Source: Dyadobacter sp. SG02 (GTDB taxonomy: Bacteria; Bacteroidota; Bacteroidia; Cytophagales; Spirosomataceae). Taken from it: a DNA stretch of 64,000 bases. The translations under genes were made by a program, and so were the position numbers. Where the stretch lies: the NCBI RefSeq assembly GCF_900109045.1, contig NZ_FNYL01000002.1, positions 793,199 through 857,198 on the forward strand. Direction: 5' to 3'. Below the pieces are notes generated by a model that did not search any database, had not been told where the DNA came from, and saw only the letters and a list, made by a program, of their open reading frames with translations. Within the stretch, counting starts at the first letter, position 1, and each line of letters opens with the position of its first letter. This document shows, in pieces, positions 42,524 to 52,520 of this stretch.

Positions 42524-45500
42524 ATGAAAAAAACTTTTTACCAGGACGCCCGGCCGACCAATAGGCCAGCTCTCCGGGCGGCCATGCAAACTGTTAGCCT
42601 GGCTACCGGCGCACATCTTGGCATGGCACTCCGGGCGACTTTGCGCACGACCTGTATGGCGTTGCTCATTGTACTGACCGCGCTTTCAGCGTTCGCACAA
42701 ACCTCTTTTAACGTAAAAGGAACCGTCACTGCCGAAACGGGCGAAGGCCTCCCCGGCGCGAGCGTGATCCTGAAAGGTACTTCCACCGGTACGACGACCG
42801 ACGTGGACGGCAAGTATTCGTTGAATCTGCCGGACGGCAGCGGGACGCTGGTGTTTACCTACATCGGTTATGTGAACCAGGAAATCGTGATCGGTAACCG
42901 TTCTCAACTGGACGTGAAGCTGGCTCCGAACGATAAAACGCTGGACGAAATCGTAGTTGTGGGTTATGGTACGCAGAAAAAGGCCACGTTGACCGGCTCG
43001 GTTTCGGAAGTGAAAGGTGCCGACATTGTGAAAAGTCCGCAGCCTAACCTCTCCAACTCGCTCGCAGGCCGTTTTTCGGGCTTCGTGGCCAACAACCGGG
43101 GCGGTGAGCCGGGTTACGACGGTTCGAGCTACACGGTGCGCGGCTTCGCCACGACCGGTAACAACGACGTGCTGATCGTCGTGGACGGTATTCCCGGCCA
43201 GGTAGGGGGCCTCGACCGCCTCGACCCGAACGATATCGAGAGCATTTCGATCCTGAAAGACGCTTCGGCGGCGGTTTACGGAAGCCGGGCAGCAAACGGG
43301 GTGATCCTCGTGACGACCAAACGCGGTACCACGGGCAAGCCGGTCATTTCTTACAGCTTCAACCAGGGGTTTTCGTCGCCTACACGCCTGCCCAAGCTCG
43401 CCGATGCGCCTACGTATGCGACGATCATGAACGAGATCGATTATTATAACAATCCGTCGGGCGGGATGAACCAGCATTATTCGGCGGAAGAAATCGAGAA
43501 GTTCCGCAACGGTTCCGACCCATTGAACTACCCGAACACCAATTGGCAAAAGGAAACCCTCAAAAATTTCGCATTGCAGAACCAGCATAACCTGGCGATC
43601 AACGGCGGTACGGATAATGTTAAATATTACGTGTCGCTGGGGACGATTTACCAGGATGGGTTGTACAAAAACGGCGCTACGAAATACAAGCAGTACAATT
43701 TCCGCTCTAATATCGACGCCAATGTGACGAAGGATTTCAAAGTGAGCCTGGGACTTTCGGGCCGCCAGGAGAACCGCGCGTTCCCTATTTCGTCGGCAGG
43801 AAATACCTTCCGTTCGATTTACCGGGCTTATCCAACGGTGATCGCGCAATATCCGAACGGCTACTATTCGACCGGCGTAGAGAACCAGAACCCGGTGGTG
43901 CTAGGCACGAACATGGGCGGAACAACCAGTAACCCGACGTCGGTATTCAACGGAATCCTGCGCGCGAGCTACAATCTGCCGTTTGTGGATGGCCTTTCGG
44001 TAGATGGGTTCTATTCGGTGGATAAATCGTTCAACTTCTCGAAGTCGTTCAGCACGCCTTACACGCTTTACAATTACGACAAGAATTCCGGTGCGTATAC
44101 AGGCGTAGTGACAGGTGGTTCGGCTGGTGCGGCTTCGCTGAACCAATCGCAGGTGAATATCACCAATATCACGCAAAACCTTCGTCTGAACTACCTCAAA
44201 ACGTTTGGCAAACACAATGTGAATGCATTCGTTGCCTACGAGCAGAACAAGCGTAACGAGGCCACTTTCGGTGCATCACGGATCAATTTCCCGACTACTT
44301 CCACACCGGAACTTTCGCAGGGCGGCGCGGCGGCGACCGACAAGAACAACTCGGGTAGCAGCTATAATTTCACCCGCCGGAGCTACATCGGCCGTTTGGC
44401 ATACAACTACAATGAGAAATACCTCGCCGAAGTACAGGCGCGTGTGGACGGTTCGTCGGTGTTCCCGAAAGGCAAGCAATACGGCTTCTTCCCCTCGGTT
44501 TCAGCAGGTTACCGTATTTCGGAGGAAGAGTGGTTTAAAAACAGCGTCAATTTCATCGACGACCTGAAATTCAGAGCTTCCTATGGAACATTGGGTAATG
44601 ATAATGTAGGTCAATTCCAGTTCTACAACAACTATTCGTTCGTGAACCAGTATGTGCTGGGCAACAACGTGATATCGTCCGGCATCGACCTTACCAAGCT
44701 CGCCAACCCGAACATTACCTGGGAAACTTCCAAGAAACTGGATATCGGTTTGAATGCGGTATTCCTGAAAAACTTCAATATCGAAGTGATCTATTTCAAT
44801 CAGAAAAGATCGGATATCCTTGCTTCGAGAAATGCTTCTATTCCAAATACTTCCGGTATCGTGAACCCTTACAAAACTAATGACAACACTCCGTTGGTAC
44901 CGGACGAAAACCTTGGAAAAGTGAACAACACCGGGGTGGAAGCGACATTGGGCTACAACCACAATGGCAAGTTCCGTTACAACATTTCAGGAAACATTAC
45001 CTATGCCAAAAGCAAGGTGATTTTCATCGACGAAGCACCGGGAGCGTTGGATTACCAGCGCCAGACCGGCGGGCCGTTGTATACCAACCTCTTGTACAAC
45101 ACGCTCGGGATTTTCCGCTCGCAGGCGGATCTGGACGCGTACCCGCACGTACAAGGCGCGCAGCCGGGCGACCTGATCCTCGAAGATTATAACAAGGACG
45201 GCAAGATCACCGCCGACGACCAGGTAAGGAGCAAATATGGCAATGTGCCTTTGCTGACCTACGGTCTGACATTCAATGCGGGTTACGATGCATTCGATCT
45301 GGCATTGGTGTTCTCCGGACAAGGCATGGTGAGCCAGTATGTACTGCCTGAATCGGGCCAGGTGGGTAACTTTTACAGCAGCTGGGCCGACAACCGTTGG
45401 AGCCCGGGCAATACCGATGGTTCGTTCCCGCGTGTGGATACCCGTGCTTCCTCTTCGATCAACGGTGGTTTGTATGCCAATAATTTCTGGTTGAACAACT

Positions 45501-45718
45501 CGTCGTTCGTTCGTTTGAAAAACGTGGAGCTGGGTTACACGCTGCCTAAGGACGCATTGACGAGGCTGAAAATTTCGTCGCTCCGCATTTACGCAAGCGC
45601 ATTCAACCTGTTTACCATTACCGGCGTGAAGGATTACGATCCGGAAGGTAACAGCACCAGCGGCCAGTTCTATCCGCAGCAGCGCATTCTGAACCTGGGC
45701 CTCAATATCAAATTTTAA
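42524..45718 (+). CDS. SusC/RagA family TonB-dependent transporter (HTCS-controlled PUL)
   Basis: The product has 1064 residues from the ATG at 42524; an in-frame ATG at 42449 would add a 25-residue tail with no role in export. The signal region is unusually long (cleavage near LSAFAQ, about 60 residues in). Then come the carboxypeptidase-like domain (VKGTVTAETGEGLPGASVIL), LDEIVVVGYGTQKKATLTGS, the plug (NNDVLIVVDGIPGQVGGLDR, SISILKDASAAVYGSRAANG) and a barrel ending LNLGLNIKF. No STN domain is present. The stop codon overlaps the susD start by one base (TAATG). Confidence 0.95.
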   Translation: MKKTFYQDARPTNRPALRAAMQTVSLATGAHLGMALRATLRTTCMALLIVLTALSAFAQTSFNVKGTVTAETGEGLPGASVILKGTSTGTTTDVDGKYSLNLPDGSGTLVFTYIGYVNQEIVIGNRSQLDVKLAPNDKTLDEIVVVGYGTQKKATLTGSVSEVKGADIVKSPQPNLSNSLAGRFSGFVANNRGGEPGYDGSSYTVRGFATTGNNDVLIVVDGIPGQVGGLDRLDPNDIESISILKDASAAVYGSRAANGVILVTTKRGTTGKPVISYSFNQGFSSPTRLPKLADAPTYATIMNEIDYYNNPSGGMNQHYSAEEIEKFRNGSDPLNYPNTNWQKETLKNFALQNQHNLAINGGTDNVKYYVSLGTIYQDGLYKNGATKYKQYNFRSNIDANVTKDFKVSLGLSGRQENRAFPISSAGNTFRSIYRAYPTVIAQYPNGYYSTGVENQNPVVLGTNMGGTTSNPTSVFNGILRASYNLPFVDGLSVDGFYSVDKSFNFSKSFSTPYTLYNYDKNSGAYTGVVTGGSAGAASLNQSQVNITNITQNLRLNYLKTFGKHNVNAFVAYEQNKRNEATFGASRINFPTTSTPELSQGGAAATDKNNSGSSYNFTRRSYIGRLAYNYNEKYLAEVQARVDGSSVFPKGKQYGFFPSVSAGYRISEEEWFKNSVNFIDDLKFRASYGTLGNDNVGQFQFYNNYSFVNQYVLGNNVISSGIDLTKLANPNITWETSKKLDIGLNAVFLKNFNIEVIYFNQKRSDILASRNASIPNTSGIVNPYKTNDNTPLVPDENLGKVNNTGVEATLGYNHNGKFRYNISGNITYAKSKVIFIDEAPGALDYQRQTGGPLYTNLLYNTLGIFRSQADLDAYPHVQGAQPGDLILEDYNKDGKITADDQVRSKYGNVPLLTYGLTFNAGYDAFDLALVFSGQGMVSQYVLPESGQVGNFYSSWADNRWSPGNTDGSFPRVDTRASSSINGGLYANNFWLNNSSFVRLKNVELGYTLPKDALTRLKISSLRIYASAFNLFTITGVKDYDPEGNSTSGQFYPQQRILNLGLNIKF

Positions 45719-47415
45719 TGGAAATCATGATTAACATGAAAATAAAGAGCTTCACATTACCAGCCCTGGCCGCGGCAATGATGCTTTCGCTGTCTGCCTG
45801 CGACCAGGACCTCCTGGACGTCGTTCCCACCGACCGGGTATCCGATGCTTCCATCCTCTCCGATTCCGTACTTTTCGAAGCATATGTTACCAACCGCTAC
45901 ATGGGCGTACGCCTGACCGACAAGGAAGCGGAGGGCACATTGCCGGGCTTTGGCCGTGGTTTCGAATATGCATTGTGGTCGTCGGTTACCGATGAATCCA
46001 TTTACAACAACGATGATAATACTTGGCTGATCCAGCGGGGGCAAATCGCACCGGAGAATACCGGTATCGCGGGTACATTCTGGGGCCGGAGCTACCGGAG
46101 CATTCGCGAGATCAATTATGCATTGGCCAATATCGACGCCGTGCCGATGAGCGCCGGCCGCCGCAGCCGCTTGAAAGGAGAATTGCAGTTCATCCGCGCA
46201 TTCCGCTACCATGATTTGCTGCGTAACTATGGTAAAGTGGTGTTGCTGGGTGATAAAGTTTATGAAGTAAGCGATGATCTGACAAGCCCCGAACTTTTCC
46301 AGCGGGCCGAAATCAAAGCAGGTCTCGACTACGCAATCGCGCAATTGGACGAAGCGGCTACATTGCTGCCGGCTTCAAATGACAATAATACCTGGAAACT
46401 CGGCCGTGCTACCAAGGGTGCTGCATTGGCATTGAAGTCACGCCTGGCATTGTACGCGGCCAGTCCGCTTTACAATGCTGGCACCTGGCAGCAAGCCGCG
46501 GCGGCTGCGAAAGCGGTGATGGATTTGAATAAATACAACCTCTACACCGGCGGTTACGGCAGCCTTTTCACTACTACCGACAACCAGGAGATCATTTTCG
46601 GCCGCCTGTACGCGGTAGGCGCCCGCCACGTGTGCCTGGAAATTTCGAACGGCCCGAACGGCTACAATGCATGGGGCGGTAACGTGCCGACGCAAAACCT
46701 CGTGGACGATTACGAAATGATGGACGGTACGCGCATTACCGATACCAACACCAGCTACGACGCGAAGAACCCGTACAAAAACCGCGATCCACGTTTTTAC
46801 GCCACCATTCTTTACAATGGCGCAGCCTACCGTGGCAGTACCGTGGAGACGTTCACGCCGGGCGGCAAGGATAGCAAAGACGGTCCTTCCAACTGGAATA
46901 CATCGAAGACGGGTTATTATCTCAAAAAATTCATGAATGATAACCTGCCCATCGACAACCCATGGGATGTGGCTGGTACGCAAACCTGGATTTACTTCCG
47001 CTATGCTGAAATATTGCTGAACTATGCCGAAGCGCAAAACGAAGCTTCCGGTCCGGATGCGAGCGTGTACGCGGCCGTGAATGCGATCCGCCAGCGCACG
47101 GGCGTGGGTATGCCCGCATTGCCTGCGGGCCTCACACAGGCGCAGATGCGCGAGCGTATCCGCAACGAGCGCAGGGTTGAGCTGGCATTCGAGGAGCACC
47201 GGTTCTATGACGTGCGCCGCTGGAAAATCGCGACCACGACCGAGAATGTACCTGCTTATGGTATTGAAATCGGCAAGAGCGGTAGCGCGTTTACCTACAC
47301 CCGGAAGGAGGCGCTTACCGGCCGCAGTTTTGCCGACAAGCAATACTGGCTGCCGATCCCACGCACCGAAATTCAGGCTTCCAACAATAAGCTCGAACAA
47401 AACCCGGGCTATTAA
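45718..47415 (+). CDS. SusD/RagB family lipoprotein (HTCS-controlled PUL)
   Basis: The product has 565 residues. The ATG at 45718 overlaps the susC stop by one base; an in-frame ATG at 45736 (MKIKSF) gives a more typical positively charged lipoprotein signal ending LSLSAC and may be the true start. SusD hallmarks include the late IYFRYAEILLNYAEAQNEAS, IRNERRVELAFEEHRFYDV and IPRTEIQAS. It should bind the glycan at the surface with the preceding SusC. A terminator-like hairpin follows 12 bases after the stop. Confidence 0.95.
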   Translation: MEIMINMKIKSFTLPALAAAMMLSLSACDQDLLDVVPTDRVSDASILSDSVLFEAYVTNRYMGVRLTDKEAEGTLPGFGRGFEYALWSSVTDESIYNNDDNTWLIQRGQIAPENTGIAGTFWGRSYRSIREINYALANIDAVPMSAGRRSRLKGELQFIRAFRYHDLLRNYGKVVLLGDKVYEVSDDLTSPELFQRAEIKAGLDYAIAQLDEAATLLPASNDNNTWKLGRATKGAALALKSRLALYAASPLYNAGTWQQAAAAAKAVMDLNKYNLYTGGYGSLFTTTDNQEIIFGRLYAVGARHVCLEISNGPNGYNAWGGNVPTQNLVDDYEMMDGTRITDTNTSYDAKNPYKNRDPRFYATILYNGAAYRGSTVETFTPGGKDSKDGPSNWNTSKTGYYLKKFMNDNLPIDNPWDVAGTQTWIYFRYAEILLNYAEAQNEASGPDASVYAAVNAIRQRTGVGMPALPAGLTQAQMRERIRNERRVELAFEEHRFYDVRRWKIATTTENVPAYGIEIGKSGSAFTYTRKEALTGRSFADKQYWLPIPRTEIQASNNKLEQNPGY

Positions 47416-47426
47416 TGCAAATCTTC

Positions 47427-47461
47427 ACTCCCGGTGCATCCGTCGCCGGGAGTTCTTTTTA
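47427..47461 (+). terminator. Hairpin with T tract between susD and the GH30 gene
   Basis: ACTCCCGG (47427-47434) pairs with CCGGGAGT (47446-47453) around a 12-base loop-plus-spacer, followed by TTCTTTTT. It may end or attenuate transcription so that the hydrolase is made at a lower level than the SusCD complex. Confidence 0.6.
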
Positions 47462-47484
47462 TCCATTCCCTGACAGACTTTTTC

Positions 47485-49047
47485 ATGCCAATTGCTCAAA
47501 ACCTGGGAACGCTGTTCCTCGGGCTCGTTATGGCTACGTCCATGAACTGCCACGGCAGCGAGCCCGCTACCGAAACCATCGGCCCTGCCACCGACCAGAC
47601 CGTTACGATCCGCATCGACCCATCCAAAACCTACCAGACGATCCGAAACTTCGGCGGGTCCGATGCCTGGGCCTGCCAGTTTGCCGGCAACTGGCCGCTG
47701 GCCAAGAAAAACGGTATCGCCGACCTGCTTTTCAGCACAGATACCCTCGCCGACGGCCGCCTGAAAGGCATCGGGCTATCGCTTTGGCGGTTTAATGCGG
47801 GCGGAGGCACCGCCGAGCAGGGCGACGCCAGCGGTATCCGCGACGAATGGCGCCGTGCCGAATCTTTTTTCGCAGCCGACGGCGGCTACGACTGGAACAA
47901 GCAAGCCGGGCAAATGTGGTTTTTGAATGCGGCCAAAGAACGGGGCGTGAAAGAGTTCCTGATCTTTCCCAATACCCCGCCGGTGCAGTTCACGACTAAT
48001 GGAAAAGGATATGCGTCCAATGGTCAGCCGAACCTGCCCGCGCAGCAGTTCGACAAGTTCGCCGGTTACCTGGCCGATGTGATCGACGGTGTGCGCAAGA
48101 AAACGGGCATTACATTTCAATACGTAAGCCCGGTGAACGAGCCGCAGTGGGATTGGAGCGACGGAGGGCAGGAGGGGACGCCCTATTTCAACAACCAGGT
48201 TGCGGCCATTACCCGCTCGCTGAGTGCGGCGCTTTTGAAGAAAAACCTTGCGACCCAGATCAATGTCGCGGAAGCGGGGCAGATCGAGTACCTCTATTCG
48301 GAGCATAACCGCCCGGGTCGGGCCAGCCAGATTTCCGGTTTTTTTGATAAAAACGGTACGGACTATATTGGTAACCTGCCCAATGTGTTCCCGGCGATTT
48401 CCGGCCACAGCTATTTTACCACATCCCCTTATAAAACCGCCGTTGAGAAGCGGAAGCAGCTTGCGAATGCAGTGGCGACGGTGCCCGGGCTGGAATACTG
48501 GCAGTCGGAGTATTGCATATTGGGCGATAATGAAGGCGAGATTAAAGGCGAGGGCCGCGATTTGGGCATTAATTCCGGCTTGTACATTGCCAGGGTGATC
48601 CACAACGACCTCGTGAATGCGAATGCTTCGGCCTGGCATTGGTGGATTTCCGTTTCGCCTTACGACTACAAGGATGGTTTGGTTTATATTGATAAAAACA
48701 AAACCGACGGCAGTTTCCAGTCTTCCAAAATGCTCTGGGCGCTGGGCAATTTCAGCCGGTTCGTGCGTCCGGGCGCAAAGCGGGTAGAGGCCTCGCACAG
48801 CCTCGGTACCGATGGATTGCTGGTTTCTTCTTATTTAAATACCAACAACGAACTGGTGACGGTGATCGTCAACAGCGATAGCCAGGACCGGCAGGTTAGC
48901 CTTACGCTGGCATCGGGCAAAGCCCCGGTTGCGGTAAGGGCTTACGAAACGTCGGCACAGGGCGATTTGATGCCCATTAATGTGCCTGATTCTACGAAAA
49001 TGTTAATTAAAGCCCGCAGTATCGTAACGCTTAATAGCAAAATGTAA
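47485..49047 (+). CDS. Glycoside hydrolase family 30 (endo-beta-1,6-galactanase-like)
   Basis: The product has 520 residues from the ATG at 47485, which starts a signal sequence with a possible lipobox (TSMNC). An in-frame ATG at 47434 overlaps the terminator hairpin and is less likely. The barrel begins RNFGGSDAWACQFAGNW and includes SLWRFNAGGGTAEQGD. The acid/base is Glu219 in VSPVNEPQWDW and the nucleophile Glu342 in YWQSEYCILGD. These segments resemble subfamily 5, which holds beta-1,6-galactanases acting on arabinogalactan side chains; xylan- or glucan-active subfamilies are less alike. It closes the HTCS-controlled PUL. Confidence 0.88.
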   Translation: MPIAQNLGTLFLGLVMATSMNCHGSEPATETIGPATDQTVTIRIDPSKTYQTIRNFGGSDAWACQFAGNWPLAKKNGIADLLFSTDTLADGRLKGIGLSLWRFNAGGGTAEQGDASGIRDEWRRAESFFAADGGYDWNKQAGQMWFLNAAKERGVKEFLIFPNTPPVQFTTNGKGYASNGQPNLPAQQFDKFAGYLADVIDGVRKKTGITFQYVSPVNEPQWDWSDGGQEGTPYFNNQVAAITRSLSAALLKKNLATQINVAEAGQIEYLYSEHNRPGRASQISGFFDKNGTDYIGNLPNVFPAISGHSYFTTSPYKTAVEKRKQLANAVATVPGLEYWQSEYCILGDNEGEIKGEGRDLGINSGLYIARVIHNDLVNANASAWHWWISVSPYDYKDGLVYIDKNKTDGSFQSSKMLWALGNFSRFVRPGAKRVEASHSLGTDGLLVSSYLNTNNELVTVIVNSDSQDRQVSLTLASGKAPVAVRAYETSAQGDLMPINVPDSTKMLIKARSIVTLNSKM

Positions 49048-49099
49048 CCGGATGATGGCCTGATGCAGGGATAGATGAGTAGAAACATGATAGCTAGTA

Positions 49100-49107
49100 T
49101 ACTTTTG
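49100..49107 (+). promoter_or_regulatory. -7 box upstream of the first T9SS cargo gene
   Basis: TACTTTTG fits TAnnTTTG and lies 53 bases before the start codon at 49161. A matching -33 TTTG was not found. Confidence 0.4.
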
Positions 49108-49160
49108 GTTAATTATTGCCACACTACCCGCGATCAGTTTTTATCCATCTATCCCTACTT

Positions 49161-52100
49161 ATGAAGAAAAGCTCTATTCTCATCCTCACTGCTCTCTGTT
49201 TCTTCACCCTTGGTTCAGCCATTTTTGTAGACATTGTGCCCAAATTCCAGGAGGTCTCCGGAAGGTTTCCAGGCCTGTCCATTTCAGGAGATACCGAATT
49301 TATCTACGGCGATTTTGATTCCGACGGCGACGTGGACATCCACGCTTACAAGAAAGATGCCCTGGAAAACGACTTTTTCAGAAACGACGGCAGCGGCAAT
49401 TTTTCCAAGGTTACCGGTTCCCAAAATCCTTTCAACAACCTTCCTGCGAAAGCCGCTTTCGACAACGCCCAATATGCTTTCGTGGCCGACTGGGATAACG
49501 ATGGCGACGACGATATCCTCGTAACCGGAAGGGGGGAAAACAACCCGAGGAAGAATATTTTTTACAAAAACAACAGCGGGGTTTTCCAGGAACTGGAAGG
49601 CGCGGCAAGTCCGTTCAACGGAATTACGATTGCCAATGAAACTCAGCTGATTTATGGTGACTTCGACAGCGATGGGGACATCGACCTGCACACGTATGTG
49701 ACCAATGCAGCCGTAAATGATTTTTGGAGTAACAATGGAAACGGCACTTTCACGAACGTTACCGGCACTGCCAACCCTTTCGACAACCTGCCCGATAAAG
49801 CGGCTTTTTATCTAAAGGCTCAGGACGCCTACGTGGCCGACTGGGACAACGACGGTGACGACGATGTGTTCGTGGTGCGGCGTCAGGCTAACGGCGACAA
49901 GGTTTTTTGCCGTAACGACAACGGCAAGTTTGTGCTGGTTACCGGTGCGGCAAGCCCTTTTTCCGCAATGAGCATCGCCCAGGAGACTCAGTTCACCTAT
50001 GGCGATTTCGATTCCGACGGCGACATCGACCTTCAAACGTGGGATATGTCCAACCCCATCCAGACCTGGCTGAACAATGGCAGCGGCACGTTTGCCAATG
50101 TTACCAACCTGAATACGAACCCGTTCGAAAACCTGGCCGGCAAGGCCACGTTCTTCAATAGTGCCACCTACGCGCACGTGGCGGACTGGGACAATGACGG
50201 CGACGACGACGTTTTTACGAGTAATCGTACTGCCGAGGGGCAGAACCTGCTCTATGTCCAGAGCGGATCGGCGCCGAAACTGCAAAGCTCTACGCCGGCC
50301 AATGGCGCTACGGGCTTCGCGGTAGACGGTAATATTGTACTGAATTTCAGCGCAGTGGTCACACCGGTTTCGGGGAAAAATATTACGATCAAACGTACTG
50401 GTAACAACGCTACATTTGCCACCATCGCTGCGACGAACGTGCAGGGCGGCGGTACATCGACCATTACCATCGATCCATCGTCCGATCTCGACGGAACGAC
50501 CGGCTATTACATTGTCATCGACGAGGGTGCATTCAAAGATGGGCAAGGACGTGCTTATGGCGGCATTAATGCCAGCAACCAACTGGCGTTTACCACCGGC
50601 GCGGTGGCTGTGGCGCCTACCGTCACCACCAATGCGGTGACCAACTACGCATTGACTTCGGCCGTACTGGGTGGTTCTGTAATTTCCGATGGCGGTGCGG
50701 GTGTATCGGATCGCGGAATCGTATGGAGCACGTCGCCTACGCCCACCGTATTGAGCAACAAGGTAGGCATAGGATCGGGTACAGGCTCTTTTTCACAAAA
50801 TATTACCAGCCTGCCGGCGGGCACGCACATATATGTACGTGCATACGCGATCAATCCAAAAGGGACTTCTTACGGTAATGAGGTGGATTTTTATACCAAA
50901 ACAAATGTCACGTCCATTACCAGACAGGTATCGAGCCCTACAAATGCGGCTACCGTGCAATATGAGGTGGTTTTCGCCCAGGCTGTGACGGGAGTGAATG
51001 CTACTAGCTTCACATTAGTGACCGGCGGGATTACGGGGGCAGCTGTGAGCGCCATTTCCGGCTCGGGCACGACTTACATTGTGACAGTCAATACGGGTAG
51101 CGGCAATGGCGCGGTTCGGCTCGATTTCACCTCGCCGGCAGGCGTTACACCCAATGCGGAGGCGGCATTTACGACCGCGGAGTCCTACACGGTGTATAAA
51201 CTAAGCCAGCCATCGGATTATTACCGCAACAAAAATGCTTCCACAGACTGGCATGTGGCATCGGGATGGCAGTCATCGCAGGATAACTCGTTCTGGATTG
51301 ATGCTACCAGTGCCCCGGGAAGCGGCGCGACTGAAACGAAAATCGCTGCGGGTGCTACCGTCACCCTGCCGGGCGGGATCACCAGCGCGAACAACGTGAA
51401 TAACGCCGGGATACTGGATACCGGCACCGGCTTGCTTTTCACGACCGGTACATTTACCGGCAATGGTGAGGTGAAAGGAAATGGCAATATTCTTTACGCC
51501 AATTTCACAAACACCGGGACCGTATCTCCGGGCAACTCGCCGGGTATACTGACCTTTACCGGCGACTTTTCGAATACAGGTGCCATTAATATCGAATTAG
51601 GCGGCACAGCGACGATAACAGGTTACGACCAACTATTCGTAACCGGCACTTTAACGGCCGGCGGGACGATCAACGTATCGCTGATCAACGGTTTTGCGCC
51701 GGCATTAGGGGATGAATTCACGATCATCGATGCCGGCGCACTTTCAGGAACTTTCCCGACGATCAACCTGCCATCCGTGGCGCCCAAGATCTGGGAAACG
51801 ACCTACGATGCGAGCAACGGAACATTGAAATTGAAAGTTGTTAACGATCCCATGCCGGTAACGCTCGTGCATTTTGAAGCGGTGAAAGAAAGCGGAGCCG
51901 TCAAACTCGTTTGGAGCACTTCAGAGGAAAGCAACAGCAGTCATTTTGAAATTAACCGCAGCAACGACGGAAAAAACTGGGTGACGCTCGGCAGGGTAGC
52001 AGCCAGCGGCGAAAGCAAGCAGGTCGTCGATTACCGCTTTGACGACGCCGAACCGGCCGCCGGCATGAATTACTACCGCCTCAAAATGGTCGATTTTGAC

Positions 52101-52373
52101 GAAACCTTTGCATACAGCCGCATTCGTGAAGCCGCATTTGGCGCGAAGGAGCAGTTGGTGTTATACCCTAATCCGGTTCAGAATGAGTTGTATATCAAAG
52201 GAAAATCCGGCTCGTCGGCGGAAGTCTGGGACGCTGCGGGCCGACTGCGCTTGCGTGGCAACCTGGATCATGGTCGCATGAATGTGCAGAGTCTGCCTGC
52301 GGGCGTATATCAGTTGCGCGTGCAGGGAATCGATGGGCAGGAGGAGGTCAGGAGGTTTGTGATTGTCAGGTAG
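49161..52373 (+). CDS. Secreted VCBS/FG-GAP repeat protein with Ig-like modules and T9SS C-terminal sorting domain
   Basis: The product has 1070 residues with a signal peptide. Four VCBS-type blocks in the first ~370 residues carry Ca-binding loops such as GDFDSDGDVDIHAY and VADWDNDGDDDILV, repeated nearly identically. A Big_5-like Ig module follows (SSTPANGATGFAVDGNIVLN), then fibronectin-like strands, an autotransporter-like repeat region (NVNNAGILDTGTGLLFTTGT) and an FN3-like module (PMPVTLVHFEAVKESGAVKL). The type A T9SS sorting domain begins LVLYPNPVQNELYIKG and ends EEVRRFVIVR. It should be exported across the outer membrane and fixed to or shed from the surface. Its last codons and TAG stop lie within the GTCAGG repeat array. 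Confidence 0.92.
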   Translation: MKKSSILILTALCFFTLGSAIFVDIVPKFQEVSGRFPGLSISGDTEFIYGDFDSDGDVDIHAYKKDALENDFFRNDGSGNFSKVTGSQNPFNNLPAKAAFDNAQYAFVADWDNDGDDDILVTGRGENNPRKNIFYKNNSGVFQELEGAASPFNGITIANETQLIYGDFDSDGDIDLHTYVTNAAVNDFWSNNGNGTFTNVTGTANPFDNLPDKAAFYLKAQDAYVADWDNDGDDDVFVVRRQANGDKVFCRNDNGKFVLVTGAASPFSAMSIAQETQFTYGDFDSDGDIDLQTWDMSNPIQTWLNNGSGTFANVTNLNTNPFENLAGKATFFNSATYAHVADWDNDGDDDVFTSNRTAEGQNLLYVQSGSAPKLQSSTPANGATGFAVDGNIVLNFSAVVTPVSGKNITIKRTGNNATFATIAATNVQGGGTSTITIDPSSDLDGTTGYYIVIDEGAFKDGQGRAYGGINASNQLAFTTGAVAVAPTVTTNAVTNYALTSAVLGGSVISDGGAGVSDRGIVWSTSPTPTVLSNKVGIGSGTGSFSQNITSLPAGTHIYVRAYAINPKGTSYGNEVDFYTKTNVTSITRQVSSPTNAATVQYEVVFAQAVTGVNATSFTLVTGGITGAAVSAISGSGTTYIVTVNTGSGNGAVRLDFTSPAGVTPNAEAAFTTAESYTVYKLSQPSDYYRNKNASTDWHVASGWQSSQDNSFWIDATSAPGSGATETKIAAGATVTLPGGITSANNVNNAGILDTGTGLLFTTGTFTGNGEVKGNGNILYANFTNTGTVSPGNSPGILTFTGDFSNTGAINIELGGTATITGYDQLFVTGTLTAGGTINVSLINGFAPALGDEFTIIDAGALSGTFPTINLPSVAPKIWETTYDASNGTLKLKVVNDPMPVTLVHFEAVKESGAVKLVWSTSEESNSSHFEINRSNDGKNWVTLGRVAASGESKQVVDYRFDDAEPAAGMNYYRLKMVDFDETFAYSRIREAAFGAKEQLVLYPNPVQNELYIKGKSGSSAEVWDAAGRLRLRGNLDHGRMNVQSLPAGVYQLRVQGIDGQEEVRRFVIVR

Positions 52374-52466
52374 TGGTTGGACGTAGTCAGGTAGTGGTCA
52401 GTTTGTGGTCAGGTAGTTGCTGCGTATGGTCGGATAGTTGTCAAGTTATAGTCAGAAGTTATCAAT
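52347..52466. repeat. Degenerate GTCAGG decamer repeats at the end of the T9SS gene
   Basis: About ten diverging copies of GTCAGGtagTg-like units lie in tandem, starting inside the last nine codons of the T9SS gene and running 93 bases past its stop codon. The stop codon itself is the TAG of one GTCAGGTAG unit. They are related to the array at 16387-16500. Confidence 0.7.
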
Positions 52467-52475
52467 TTGTTCTTT

Positions 52476-52508
52476 GCGGGCCGGTTCTTTGGGACCGGCC
52501 CGCTTTCA
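52476..52508 (+). terminator. Strong terminator between the two T9SS genes
   Basis: The arms GCGGGCCGGTTC (52476-52487) and GGACCGGCCCGC (52492-52503) pair over 12 bp with one wobble around TTTG, followed by TTTCATTT. Confidence 0.8.
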
Positions 52509-52520
52509 TTTGTATAGCCT

